Below, piece after piece: positions 17,232 to 26,446 of a stretch of 64,000 bases of DNA (position 1 is the stretch's first letter; each line of letters opens with the position of its first letter). Source of the stretch: an uncultured Oscillospiraceae bacterium (GTDB lineage: Bacteria > Bacillota > Clostridia > Oscillospirales > Acutalibacteraceae); assembly GCA_900544375.1 (NCBI GenBank), contig UQUZ01000004.1:34000-97999 (forward strand), given 5' to 3'. Both the position numbers and the translations under genes were made by a program. The notes below the pieces were generated by a model that saw nothing but the letters and a program-made list of their open reading frames with translations, was not told the origin of the DNA and did no database searches.

Positions 17232-20200
17232 TTATTCTGGAATCAGTGCAAAGCGCAGTTGATACGGCCTGCCGCTGGGGAGCCGATGCTGCTCTTGTGG
17301 GAGCGCGCCCCAACTATTATCCCCACCGAGCCCTGCCTGCCGTGCCAATACACGCACAAAGAGCCGACCGCTCTCCGGCAGATCCTTTTCATGGGTAGCC
17401 GCCTCCAATTCCTCCGGCGACCAGCGGCAAACCGAGAGCGTAAAGGGCGTTTCTTCCACGCTTTCAATGCGCAGCGAACGCTTTTCCCCTTGCAGCGAGG
17501 CAAAGCGCACATCCGTGCGCGCCCCATTCTCCTGCGGACGCAAATAAGGGACATACATTTCATCAATCGGGATGTTGTAAAGGCCAATATCCGCGGCTGC
17601 TTGCCGGTCGCTGTAATTCTCCTGTGGCCCGCGCCCCAGATAGGTGAGCGATTCATAGCTGGCCGCCGTTTCAAAGCATACTCCAACCTCCGGCAACTCG
17701 GGAAGCCTGCCATCCGGCTGGAATTGCAGCTCAACCAGCACGCCCGCCTGCGTGATGGTATAGGTCAGCACCCCATCACACGCCGGCTCAGAGGGGATGA
17801 TAAACCGGCTCGTTACCCGCACTACGCCGCGCGGTGCATCCTGCGCAGCCACCGTATAGGGCGCATAAATGCAGTTTTGCCCTGCAAAGCGCCACACGGC
17901 GCAGCGCACCGGCATATGGTTTCCCCGGTCGTTATCCGTGCAAGCACGCCAGAAGGACGGGCGAAGCGGAGCAGATAAATATTCCTGCCCTTTCCTACAA
18001 AGCGAGACGAGCTGCCCCGTCCGCCGAGAAAAACGCACGCAGAGCGATTCTCCCTGGATCGAAAGCGCGCCATAGCTTTCCAGGATCGTCAGATACTTTT
18101 CCGGGCGTGCAAAGCGCCGCCCAATCGCCATTGGATTGCTCACAAACTGTGCGCGAGCAATCTCTGTGCCCGCTTTTGCCCAAGGGGTATCCTCACGCAG
18201 GCGAACAGAAAGATTCAGATAGCATTCCTGCCGGCAGATCCGGTTGAGCTCCAGCTCCAACAGCCGCGTTTTCCCCGGGGCCAGAGCAAAATAGAAGGAC
18301 GCGCCGCGCAGGAATTCTCCACCGCAAACTTGCTCCCAGCGGAATTCGAATTCCGACAGGTCAGTAAACAAAAAGTGGTTGCCAATTTCAATCGTCCCGC
18401 GCTCCGCATCAAGAGCGCGAAACGAAATATTCTGATAAAGCCGCCGAATTTCCGCAAGCTTCGGGCTTGGCGTGCGATCTGCAAATAACAGCCCATTGCC
18501 GCAAAAATTGCCGTCGTTCGGCCTGTCGCCAAAATCCCCGCCATAGGCAAAATAGTCTCTGCCCCGGTCATCCTTGGTGAGAATCGCCTGATCGACAAAA
18601 TCCCAAATAAATGCGCCCTGCATGTGCGGCTCCTCTTCCAGCATCCGCGTATACCGCTCCACCCCACCGCAGGAATTGCCCATCGCGTGGGCAAATTCAC
18701 ACAGCAGAAACGGCCGATCCGGATGGGTGTGGAGAAACTCCCGCGCTTGCTCGGGCGACGCATACATCATGCTGTATACATCCGTTACGGAAAGATCCTG
18801 CTCCGGATTGCCCCAAACGGACTCATAATGCACCGGGCGGGAAGGATCCTTCTCCCGCAGCCAGTCGTGCATTTTCTGAATGTTTGCCCCACCGCCCGAC
18901 TCATTGCCGAGTGACCACAGGATGATGCTGGCGTGATTTTTATCCCGCTCATACAACGATCGGATGCGGCCCATGCAGGCGTTCTCCCACTGCGGCAGAC
19001 TACCCGGCAGCGCGGGGCAGCCCGGGGCGACGCCGCCCTGTGTGCCATGTGCTTCCAGATTATTTTCATCAATGAGATACAGCCCGTATTCATCACAGAT
19101 ATCATACCAGGCTGGATGATTGGGGTAGTGGGCGGTACGCACAGCGTTGATATGATTCGCTTTCATCACCAGGGCGTCCGCGATCATTTCCTCCCGTGTG
19201 AGCGTTCGCCCGCTTCGGCAGGAGAACTCGTGCCTGTTAATGCCTTTGAGCACTAGTCGGCGGCCGTTGAGCAGCAAAATCCCGCCCCGGATCTCCACAC
19301 GGCGAAAGCCCGCTTTCAAGGGGACATATTCCAGCACGCCTTCATCCCCGCTTAGGGCAAACAGCACTGTATAAAGGTGCGGCTTCTCCGCGCTCCATAG
19401 CTTGGCCTTCGCAATTGTTGCATGCAGGGAAAGTTGGCCTCCCTCCGGCACATCCGCACTGTCATAACCAACAATGACGCCGCCATCGAGCACCGTCATC
19501 TCAAGCCTTTGGCCGGGTTTTGGCGTATCGACCCACGCGGAAGCTTCCAGCTCCCCGTTTTGATAGGCGGCGTCCGGCAGGGCTGAAAGGGCAATATCCG
19601 CTAGGAAGCTCTCATTTGCAGCATATAGGTATACATCCCGAAAGATGCCTGCAAACCGCCAGAAATCCTGATCCTCCAGCCAGCTTCCAGTGCACCAGCG
19701 GTAAACCTCCACGCCAATTAGATTTTTCCCCGGATGCAAAAACGCCGTCAACTCAAATTCTGAGGGGCCAAAAGAATTCTCCGCATAGCCGATCCGGTTC
19801 CCATTGACAAAAAGATAAAAGGCGGATTCCACTCCCTCAAATCGGAGAAAAACGCGTTTCTCCGCCCAGGCGACAGGGAGCTGAAAGCTTTTGAGGTAGC
19901 ACCCCACCGGATTCGTTTCCACCGGCGCATAGGGCGGAACAGGCTCCTCCTTCCCTTCCCATGGATACTGCATATTGCAGTATTGCGGCACGCCATAGCC
20001 CTGCATCTGCCAAGAGCCGGGCACCTCAATCGTATTATAACCTGCTGCGCGAAAATTTGGATCGGCAAACCCCTCCGGCCGTTTCTGGTGATTGGGGTAA
20101 AGGCGAAAGCGCCATTTCCCGTTGAGCGGCATACAACGGGCCGACTGCAACCCCGCTTCAGAAAGCGCCTCCCGTTTGTCCGCATAGCGAAAAAATGCAG

Positions 20201-20279
20201 CACGCTCCGGCATCCGGCCGATTCCGGTCAGGTCGGGGCGGTTTTGCCATTCGGCATATCCGTCAATTATTTCCTCCAT
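17232..20279 (-). CDS. lacZ: Beta-galactosidase, GH2 (LacZ type)
   Basis: A 1015-residue GH2 enzyme of LacZ architecture: jelly-roll sugar-binding domain (about 30-210), immunoglobulin-like domain, TIM barrel (about 320-620), and the C-terminal Bgal_small_N domain. The acid/base Glu is in LWSLGNESGGGAN (near 460) and the nucleophile Glu in LLCEFAHAMGNS (near 529). It hydrolyses terminal beta-galactosides such as lactose. There is no signal peptide, so it acts in the cytoplasm on imported sugar. ATG 20279 follows GGGAGTGTTTGGCTC; the frame extends 21 bases to a TTG. No sugar transporter is adjacent; the GPH symporter at 37.7-39.1 kb is a possible partner. Confidence 0.97.
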   Translation of the reverse strand: MEEIIDGYAEWQNRPDLTGIGRMPERAAFFRYADKREALSEAGLQSARCMPLNGKWRFRLYPNHQKRPEGFADPNFRAAGYNTIEVPGSWQMQGYGVPQYCNMQYPWEGKEEPVPPYAPVETNPVGCYLKSFQLPVAWAEKRVFLRFEGVESAFYLFVNGNRIGYAENSFGPSEFELTAFLHPGKNLIGVEVYRWCTGSWLEDQDFWRFAGIFRDVYLYAANESFLADIALSALPDAAYQNGELEASAWVDTPKPGQRLEMTVLDGGVIVGYDSADVPEGGQLSLHATIAKAKLWSAEKPHLYTVLFALSGDEGVLEYVPLKAGFRRVEIRGGILLLNGRRLVLKGINRHEFSCRSGRTLTREEMIADALVMKANHINAVRTAHYPNHPAWYDICDEYGLYLIDENNLEAHGTQGGVAPGCPALPGSLPQWENACMGRIRSLYERDKNHASIILWSLGNESGGGANIQKMHDWLREKDPSRPVHYESVWGNPEQDLSVTDVYSMMYASPEQAREFLHTHPDRPFLLCEFAHAMGNSCGGVERYTRMLEEEPHMQGAFIWDFVDQAILTKDDRGRDYFAYGGDFGDRPNDGNFCGNGLLFADRTPSPKLAEIRRLYQNISFRALDAERGTIEIGNHFLFTDLSEFEFRWEQVCGGEFLRGASFYFALAPGKTRLLELELNRICRQECYLNLSVRLREDTPWAKAGTEIARAQFVSNPMAIGRRFARPEKYLTILESYGALSIQGESLCVRFSRRTGQLVSLCRKGQEYLSAPLRPSFWRACTDNDRGNHMPVRCAVWRFAGQNCIYAPYTVAAQDAPRGVVRVTSRFIIPSEPACDGVLTYTITQAGVLVELQFQPDGRLPELPEVGVCFETAASYESLTYLGRGPQENYSDRQAAADIGLYNIPIDEMYVPYLRPQENGARTDVRFASLQGEKRSLRIESVEETPFTLSVCRWSPEELEAATHEKDLPESGRLFVRVLARQAGLGGDNSWGALPQEQHRLPSGRPYQLRFALIPE

Positions 20280-20418
20280 GAGCCAAACACTCCCGATCAA
20301 TCTTCGTAAATAGGCGGTGAAAAACCGGCTGGATCACTCATCTGCCCAGCTCATCTCTCACCCAATTAGAAACACAGCAGCAAACAGCCGATGGGCCTCT
20401 GCCGCTCAGCTATTTTGC

Positions 20419-20438
20419 GAATCTTCAAATGAAGATTC
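20419..20438. promoter_or_regulatory. Perfect 8-bp palindrome upstream of lacZ
   Basis: GAATCTTC-AAAT-GAAGATTC is a perfect inverted repeat 140 bases upstream of the lacZ start. On the plus strand it is followed by a T-rich tract, but no plus-strand gene precedes it. It may be an operator of lacZ or a terminator backing up the one at 20459-20489. Confidence 0.4.
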
Positions 20439-20458
20439 TTTCTATTCTATTTTATAAT

Positions 20459-20489
20459 GAAAGAAAGCCCACGGCCAAAAGCCCTGGGC
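20459..20489 (-). terminator. Terminator of sugar transferase gene
   Basis: On the minus strand GCCCA pairs with TGGGC with an inner GGC/GCC, followed by TTTCTTTC. It begins about 20 bases after the stop of the sugar transferase gene. Confidence 0.65.
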
Positions 20490-20510
20490 AACTACCGGCA
20501 CACAATCCTG

Positions 20511-21125
20511 TTATTCAATTTCTGAATCATCCTCGCCCTGCTCGCCGTGATGCTGCAATTCGCCACCCTCTGCAAAGCCCTTACCGGTTAAAACAGCGGC
20601 AATTGTTTGAAACAGAATCCGAATATCCATGAAAAGCGTATGATGCTCCACATAGTAAGCATCATAGGCCACCTTTTGCTCCGCGGTCAATAAGTCGCGC
20701 CCATTCACCTGTGCAAGGCCCGTCACACCGGGCCGCATCCGGTAAACGCCGGATGCTTCGCGCAGGGAACGGATTTCCTCTTCCTCCGGGATTAACGGAC
20801 GAGGGCCAACAAAGCTCATTTCCCCCCGCAGAATGTTAAACAGCTGCGGCAGCTCATCCAGGCTCGTCTTGCGCAAAAAACGCCCGCACCGGGTCACGCA
20901 ATGGTCAAATTCTTTCAAATCAGCAGTTGGCGCGTTTCGCGTGCCCTGCTTCATCGTGCGGAATTTGCGGATATCAAAAAGCTGATTATTAAGCCCAACA
21001 CGTTTTTGCCGAAACACAATCGGCCGCCCGCTATCTATTAAGATGACCATACTGAGCAACAACAACACCGGCGAAAGGAGGATAATCGCCAACAGACTGC
21101 AAATAAAATCGAAGAATCGTTTCAT
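20511..21125 (-). CDS. Polyprenyl-phosphate sugar-phosphate transferase
   Basis: A 204-residue bacterial sugar transferase (PF02397 type), the initiating enzyme that moves a sugar phosphate onto undecaprenyl phosphate for a capsule, exopolysaccharide or glycoprotein glycan. It has one N-terminal hydrophobic segment (residues 8-32), then VFRQKRVGLNNQLFDIRKFRTM, the TSLDELPQLFNIL block and MSFVGPRPLIPEE, all characteristic; the catalytic Asp-Glu pair is in the TSLDELPQ segment. It is the short, single-domain form. No glycosyltransferase, flippase or polymerase is nearby, so it is an orphan. The ATG at 21125 follows GAGGTG; a GTG two codons upstream is possible. Confidence 0.93.
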   Translation of the reverse strand: MKRFFDFICSLLAIILLSPVLLLLSMVILIDSGRPIVFRQKRVGLNNQLFDIRKFRTMKQGTRNAPTADLKEFDHCVTRCGRFLRKTSLDELPQLFNILRGEMSFVGPRPLIPEEEEIRSLREASGVYRMRPGVTGLAQVNGRDLLTAEQKVAYDAYYVEHHTLFMDIRILFQTIAAVLTGKGFAEGGELQHHGEQGEDDSEIE

Positions 21126-21175
21126 TCCCACACCTCTGTACAGATTTCTCTCCTCTGAAAAACACTGCGTTGTTG

Positions 21176-21204
21176 AGTATAGCAGATTTCATGAGATTTT
21201 TCAA
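21176..21204 (-). promoter_or_regulatory. Promoter of sugar transferase gene
   Basis: Minus strand: TTGAAA (21199-21204), 17-base spacer, TATACT (21176-21181), about 50 bases before the start codon. Confidence 0.75.
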
Positions 21205-21295
21205 TTGTTTTGTCGAAAAATCACAATAGATGTAACAATTCCCTCCCTGATCAGTGGCCAGAGGCAACTTTTTGCGGCATTTATTGCCTCATATT

Positions 21296-21901
21296 TTACC
21301 GGCCCCCACCCCAAAAAATATAGTCTGACGCCAGCACAGCACGCACAGGCGCCCCGTCCCGGCCCACGATTTTCACCGGTGGAGCGATCAAAAAATAATC
21401 TCCCGGCGGTGCCGCTTCCAAACATAGGCCTTCCAGCACTGCAATATTCTCCTGCAAAAGTGCACGGTGTGGGCGGGCTTGATTTCCAGGGCAGCCAACA
21501 GACTGCGCATCTGTCCCTACCAAACGCACGCCGAGCATGGCCAGTTCATCGCCTGCACTTTCCAAAAAATAGGCGCCGCCGCCGCTTTTAAACAGCACGC
21601 GTTCACAGCCGGGCTTTACCAGTGCGTCAATCTGCTCGCCCGTCACCGGCCCCGGCTCGATCTCCAGCACGGTACAGGGGCCGATAAAACACTCGAGCGG
21701 CATTTCTGAAATGCTCTTTCCCCCTTCGATAAAGTGCATGGGTGCATCCGCATGCGTGCCCGTATGCAGGCAGGCATACAGAGCGGACAGATTGCACTCA
21801 TCTCCATTTGCGATCCGGCTGACCACGTGCAGGCGTGGCTCCGGGTCGCCCGGATAAACCGGTGCCGTGAGCAAATCGGAAGAGATATCAATCAGTTTCA
21901 A
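21296..21901 (-). CDS. Cyclase-family protein (kynurenine formamidase-like)
   Basis: A 201-residue metal-dependent hydrolase of the cyclase/KynB family. The signature HTGTHADAPMHF supplies the His/Asp metal ligands. Family members include arylformamidases and isatin hydrolases; the substrate here cannot be read, and no tryptophan catabolic genes are nearby. The start is TTG at 21901, 7-8 bases after AGGAGG; there is no ATG in the right place. It lies downstream of the ABC permease but a strong terminator (21928-21963) separates them, so it probably has its own weak promoter or depends on readthrough. Confidence 0.85.
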   Translation of the reverse strand: MKLIDISSDLLTAPVYPGDPEPRLHVVSRIANGDECNLSALYACLHTGTHADAPMHFIEGGKSISEMPLECFIGPCTVLEIEPGPVTGEQIDALVKPGCERVLFKSGGGAYFLESAGDELAMLGVRLVGTDAQSVGCPGNQARPHRALLQENIAVLEGLCLEAAPPGDYFLIAPPVKIVGRDGAPVRAVLASDYIFWGGGR

Positions 21902-21927
21902 TGAAACACCTCCTGTCGTTTTTCCGC

Positions 21928-21963
21928 AAAAAAGGCGGAGTAGCGCGTGAAGCGCCCTCCGCC
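21928..21963 (-). terminator. Terminator of ABC-2 pair
   Basis: On the minus strand GGCGGAGGGCGCTT pairs with the facing GCGCTACTCCGCC in a long stem, followed by six T. It starts about 10 bases after the permease stop. Confidence 0.9.
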
Positions 21964-21971
21964 TAATAAAA

Positions 21972-22793
21972 TTATTTAAGATTGATTTTTGTTTTCATCA
22001 ATGCGTTGGTGCCCACAAACAGGCCGGAGGCAATTAAAAGCTCGATGACAAAGCCCGCGATGCCGATTACCATCCCCTCCTGCGCCCCCTTGGCCGCCAT
22101 GCTGGTGGAGAAGGAAACTACAATCTTGCCTGCCGTGTTAATCACAACGGTCAACGGGATGTAGGTGGTCGCCACATATAGAAGAACCTGCATCACAATA
22201 TAGATCAGAAAAAAAACCGCCAGCGCCGTGAGAATCCCAAACCGCTGGAACGGGCGGACATTCGCCACCGTCACAGCAAAAAACACGGCGGATACAAACA
22301 CCGCGATTTGAATGAACATGCCCACCGCCGTTACGGCAAGCGCCTTCCCAATCGCCTGCATGGAGGGTAGGCCAGCCGTGGCCATAAGCATATCCATCAT
22401 GCTGCCAACCTCTTCGCCAATGGAAGACTGCACATACGCAAAGACGATAAAAAACGTTGCGATCATAAAAATATAGCTGAGCAACACCCAAACAAAGGAG
22501 ACGATCGCTTTAGAGGCAAGCAGAGCGCTGCTTTTGACCGGCAGTGTATAGCTGAGATAGCCCTCCGCCCCGTAAAGCGTCCGGTTAAAATTGGTAACAA
22601 CCGCCACCAGGGTAATCACCACGCAGATCAGCCCGATGATAATCAGGGCGATCGATCCGATAACGCCAACCCAGGTGACTTTCACCGCATAGGAGAGCAG
22701 CATTGCGGCAAGCGCGACCGCAGCGGCTATGTAAATATTCATTACAGAATGGGCGCTCGACTGAAACTCATGCTTAATTAATTTCCCAAGCAT
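21972..22793 (-). CDS. ABC-2-like permease subunit
   Basis: A 273-residue integral membrane protein with about six hydrophobic segments (first around residues 18-36). It opens MLGKLIKHEFQSSAHSV, a start common among ABC-2 permeases of Clostridia. It is the membrane partner of the ATPase encoded immediately upstream; together they would export or sense an unknown substrate, as BcrAB/YtrB-like systems do with peptides. ATG 22793 has AAGGAGGTG upstream, lying within the end of the ATPase gene, so the two genes overlap by 20 bases and are translationally coupled. Substrate unknown. Confidence 0.85.
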   Translation of the reverse strand: MLGKLIKHEFQSSAHSVMNIYIAAAVALAAMLLSYAVKVTWVGVIGSIALIIIGLICVVITLVAVVTNFNRTLYGAEGYLSYTLPVKSSALLASKAIVSFVWVLLSYIFMIATFFIVFAYVQSSIGEEVGSMMDMLMATAGLPSMQAIGKALAVTAVGMFIQIAVFVSAVFFAVTVANVRPFQRFGILTALAVFFLIYIVMQVLLYVATTYIPLTVVINTAGKIVVSFSTSMAAKGAQEGMVIGIAGFVIELLIASGLFVGTNALMKTKINLK

Positions 22794-23484
22794 AAGCGAA
22801 CACCTCCTTAAACGTTTCCTCCAGCGTTTTGCCGGAGGCATGGATCTCCTCCACCGCAGTGTTGACCAACACTTTTCCATTGCCGATCATCAGCGCACGG
22901 TCAAAAATGCGCTCCAGATCGTTAATCAAATGTGTTGAAAGGATAATGGAGGCATTCTCCGCATAGTTCTTCATAATAAAATCCAGGATAAACGCACGGG
23001 CAGCGGGATCAACGCCGCCAAGCGGCTCGTCGAGCAGGTAGAGCCTCGCTTTGCGGCACATTACCAGAACCAGCTGTAGCTTTTCCTGCATGCCTTTGGA
23101 CATAGATTTGATCTTTTGCTTCATCGGCAGGCGAAAGCTGTTGATCATAGAAACCGCCTTTGCCTTGTCAAAATCCTCATAAAAATCGGCAAAATAGTTT
23201 ACCGCGTCTACAGGCCGCATCCAATCTGCCAGATAGGTTTTTTCCGGCAGATAAGCAACGATGCTCTTCGTATACGGATCTGGGCTGTGACCGTCAATTT
23301 TTACGCTGCCTTCATAATCATTAATCAGGCCGGTCATAATTTTAATCAGCGAGGTTTTGCCGCTGCCATTCGGGCCGAGCAGCCCGATGATATTCCCCCC
23401 CTCAAACGAGACGGAAATATCCTCCAGCACCTTGTTTTTTCCATAGGATTTCGACAGGTGCTCTATGTCGATCAGGTTCGCCAT
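22774..23484 (-). CDS. ABC transporter ATPase
   Basis: A 236-residue ABC ATPase. Walker A is GPNGSGKTS (residues 36-44), the signature is the variant SMSKGMQEKL rather than LSGGQ, and Walker B is LYLLDEPLGGVDP followed by the switch histidine in LSTHL. The SKGM signature is typical of the YtrB/BcrA branch of drug- and peptide-related exporters. It pairs with the overlapping permease. A promoter and a palindrome lie upstream, but no adjacent regulator is intact. It resembles in type the ATPase at 47865-48599 but is clearly a separate lineage. Confidence 0.94.
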   Translation of the reverse strand: MANLIDIEHLSKSYGKNKVLEDISVSFEGGNIIGLLGPNGSGKTSLIKIMTGLINDYEGSVKIDGHSPDPYTKSIVAYLPEKTYLADWMRPVDAVNYFADFYEDFDKAKAVSMINSFRLPMKQKIKSMSKGMQEKLQLVLVMCRKARLYLLDEPLGGVDPAARAFILDFIMKNYAENASIILSTHLINDLERIFDRALMIGNGKVLVNTAVEEIHASGKTLEETFKEVFAYAWEIN

Positions 23485-23520
23485 GTTGCAGCCTCCTTCA
23501 GGCGTGTTCCGTTTTCTTCC

Positions 23521-23566
23521 ATCATAAAGGATTGAAGTCCAAAGTCAATAGACAATTTGTAAATTG
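23521..23566 (-). promoter_or_regulatory. Promoter and palindrome of ABC-2 pair
   Basis: Minus strand: TTGACT (23543-23548), 16-base spacer, TATGAT (23521-23526). Directly upstream of the -35 lies CAATTT-AC-AAATTG (23553-23566), a perfect inverted repeat that could be an operator. Confidence 0.7.
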
Positions 23567-23754
23567 TGAACATGAAAAAGCAAAAAAGAGCCGTCCCTTT
23601 TTCGTCATCCTCACGCACCGGTTTGCGCCGCCACAAATAATCTGGCGCGAAAGGCCTTGCTTTCGGCATCGCCTGACTGCGCATATAGGACGCATCAAAT
23701 GTTACAGACAAATTGTTAGTCTTTCTTTAAACATATTATTTTGATACCCATCGA

Positions 23755-24914
23755 ATGAATTGGGATGCTTCTTTTCAAAAGGCCATAGAAAAAAATGAAA
23801 TTGGGCTTACAATTACAGAAAAATTTAGTCAAAACTATTTCGGAGCAAAATCGCTATATAACGCAGATAAACAATAAATAGATATCACAGAAATCTTAAT
23901 TGATGAAAAAACTTACAAAGAAATTCCTTTGATATACCTTGATGGCTTTCCATCTTGGCAAGTTGGCTCAGGTTCCTATATCACACTTAAGAACCGATAC
24001 TTATATGAGTGGAGAAGCTATACTTCTCAATTTGAAGAAGACAACGGGCATGATATGAAGCTGACACGAATCGACTGTAGTACCGGCAAGGTAGAAGTAG
24101 TGGACGAGTTTCAGTTAAATCCCCCCCTCATTTATCTTTGCAAAATGGATGAAGAACGGTTTTTATCCTACTATGTCGTGAAGGCGCCATCAGAAAAAAA
24201 CGAATATGCAACCTTAACAGTCGCCACAATTTACAATCTGGACGGAACCAAAAAAGAGATCATTCGTGAAAAGTATGAAAATGACGTAGATTGGACGGAT
24301 AGCGAAGGCACGTTGATTGAGCGCTTCGCCGTGAAAGACGGTGAGATTTACGGCTTTGGCCGCCGCCGGATTTCCGGCGCATACAAGTTTTTTTCTATCA
24401 CTATGATCATAATGGAAAATTACTGGAAACGGAGGCGGTGCCGGGCTTTGAAAACATCATCGGCGAGGAACAACCTCTGGATTTTTTGCTGGTCGGCGAT
24501 TATATTGTTTTTCGCACCTACGAAAGCCTGACGAGTTACATTTGCAAACGAACGTCAAACGGAACAGAATTGATCATGAAAGGGGCAGACGGAAATGTTT
24601 CCTATGCGATTTCCACAATCAATTCAGAATCACAAAACAGCACATATATTTTCTTTATAGAAAGTAATGTGAAGGACGACGACACATTAAAAGAAAAAGA
24701 ATGCCCGCTCTATGCAATTGAGGTCGAAAGTGGTAAAATAATAGCAGCCAATTTCCCCATTCCCCTTAAGAAGCCTTATTTTGTAGGTATGCGCTCATTA
24801 TCAAACGGCGACTTACTAGTTACATATTGTGAGAAAGAATATGACCCATTGAAGCAAATCCAATTCCTGTTGCCTTGTGACAAACTCCATGCACTTTTTC
24901 ATCAAGCTTCTTAA
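23755..24914 (+). pseudogene. Broken gene for a propeller-like protein
   Basis: One reading frame can be followed from about 23755 (MNWDASFQKAIEKNEIG) through an in-frame TAA at 23875 to about 24390, where a T7 run shifts it to another frame that ends at 24914. Joined, it gives about 385 residues of a low-complexity-free soluble protein with recurring beta-strand blocks (YNLDGTKKEI, YHYDHNGKLL, CKRTSNGTELI, YAIEVESGKI) like a beta-propeller. No signal peptide or usable start with a ribosome site is present. Base composition is far more AT-rich than the flanks, suggesting acquired DNA in decay. Function not recognised. The frameshift in a homopolymer could be an assembly error, but the independent stop codon argues for real decay. 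Confidence 0.75.
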
Positions 24915-25199
24915 ACTAGTAGTATTCCTCTAAGAGACGTAAACGTGGATCGATATTTATGGACTGGTAGGTAACATCAACGCGCATCTGATAAAAACAT
25001 GAAGCTGTGTTTCAAAAGCATCCCAAGAAACAAAAAGAGACATATCCATGAATGAATATGATTAAATTGATGAATTCCCCATTGTCTCTTCCCATATGAG
25101 AAGGGGCGAGGGGGAATCTTTTTCCGCATGAAAGCAAAGGCACGAAAGCCTCTAACAGGCTGATGATGAAATATCAGTTCTTTGGAAGAGCCGGCGGTC
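24915..25199. other. Non-coding gap with an inverted repeat
   Basis: No credible gene in 285 bases. AAGAGACA (25035-25042) and TGTCTCTT (25083-25090) form a perfect 8-base inverted repeat with 40 bases between. Blocks at 25083-25130 resemble the gap after lacZ. It may be a degenerate repeat element or a terminator region of the fucosidase gene. Confidence 0.4.
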
Positions 25200-26252
25200 T
25201 CAACCATGAACCCTTTCTATTTCTCTGCGAATGCCCAGCTCCCCGGCCACGCGCATCAGATTATCCACGTCGCCCTGCACCAGCTTCCCGTTTTGATCCG
25301 GCGGCAAATTGATCACCATCATATTATTTGTCTTTTCAAGAATGCGATAATTCCGGATGATCTCCTGCGCGTCCATCAGCGGTTTGTCTGCATACGTATC
25401 GGAATAAAACCAACTGAACTCCTTGCGGGAACAGATCGTCTGCTCAAAGGGAAGATAATATTCCTTTTTGTTAAAGGTGTATATTTTCGGGTCGTCCTCC
25501 CGGCACATGTGCGGATCCCACAGCCGAAAGTCCGAGGGAAACATCCGCAGAGGGTCACGGTCACGATAATTCCTAGGCTCATAGCGTTTTTGCGGACCGC
25601 CCTTCTTTTCGCTGTATTTCCCAACGGTATGGTTCACGCCAATCTGGCACATGGGCTGCATCTGCTTTACATGGTTATATAGCCGATCCAGCTGCCACGC
25701 GCGGCACGGTTTATCCCACGCGCCGTCAAACCAGAGCTCCACCACCTCGCCATATCGGCCGTCCAGCAGCTCCGTCAAATGCTTTTCCATGTACTGGACA
25801 TAGGCCTCGTCATCCCCGTAGCATAATTCGTGCCGATCCCAAAGCGAATAGTAGAGGCCCAGCCGGAGGCCATATTTTCGGCAGGCATCCGCCACTGCCC
25901 GGACGACGTCGGTCTGATTCGGGGAGTAATTGACGGAATAGGTGGTGGTGTGCGTATCCCACAGGCAAAAGCCGTCGTGGTGCTTGGTGATCAGGACGAC
26001 ATAATTCATCCCCGCCTCATAAGCCGTGCGCATCCAACTGTCCGCATCGATCGCAGAGGGGCAGTAGCTCTCGACCGGCAGCGTTCCGTCCGACCACTCC
26101 GTGTTGTTGAACGTGTTGACACCAAAGTGGAGGAACATACCGAATCGGCGTTGCATCTGCGCTAACTGGCCCTCGTTCGGCTGTAAAGAAGGCTGCTGCA
26201 TAATTGGATAGGTTCGGGAGGGATAGGGCGCCATTTTCTTTTGAAAAAACAT
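25200..26252 (-). CDS. Alpha-L-fucosidase, GH29
   Basis: A 350-residue GH29 enzyme that removes terminal fucose from glycans such as mucin O-glycans. The N-terminal barrel shows the family landmarks RFGMFLHFGVNTF, LITKHHDGFCLWDT, LGLYYSLWDRHE and ELWFDGAWDKP; the Asp in the last is the expected nucleophile. The protein stops shortly after the barrel (NMMVINLPPDQNGKL) and lacks the C-terminal beta-sandwich of many GH29 enzymes; several gut bacteria have such short forms. No signal peptide, so it acts on imported oligosaccharides. The start is supported by AAAGGA 10-11 bases upstream. It is isolated from other sugar genes, and its base composition matches the genome average. Confidence 0.93.
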   Translation of the reverse strand: MFFQKKMAPYPSRTYPIMQQPSLQPNEGQLAQMQRRFGMFLHFGVNTFNNTEWSDGTLPVESYCPSAIDADSWMRTAYEAGMNYVVLITKHHDGFCLWDTHTTTYSVNYSPNQTDVVRAVADACRKYGLRLGLYYSLWDRHELCYGDDEAYVQYMEKHLTELLDGRYGEVVELWFDGAWDKPCRAWQLDRLYNHVKQMQPMCQIGVNHTVGKYSEKKGGPQKRYEPRNYRDRDPLRMFPSDFRLWDPHMCREDDPKIYTFNKKEYYLPFEQTICSRKEFSWFYSDTYADKPLMDAQEIIRNYRILEKTNNMMVINLPPDQNGKLVQGDVDNLMRVAGELGIRREIERVHG

Positions 26253-26319
26253 CGTTCTCTTTTCCTTTCTTTATATTGGGGAAGACAAAAATGGCCTCAT
26301 CACAGGGAGGCGTTTGGGT

Positions 26320-26350
26320 AAAAAAGAACCCGCAGCACTCAAAATGCGGG
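26320..26350 (-). terminator. Terminator of SUKH gene
   Basis: On the minus strand CCCGCA pairs with TGCGGG around a 10-base loop, followed by TTCTTTTTT. It lies about 100 bases after the SUKH-domain gene stop. Confidence 0.7.
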
Positions 26351-26446
26351 CCACAGGTTTGTGTCATTAGGTAGAAATAGATGCAAATGAGGTTATGCTC
26401 ATAACCCACACAACAAATTGGAAGTTATCTCTGTTTGCTCTTTTGG

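Noticed and set aside
25035..25090. Inverted repeat as ends of an insertion element
   Set aside because: Only 56 bases in total, with no transposase or target duplication; too short to call.
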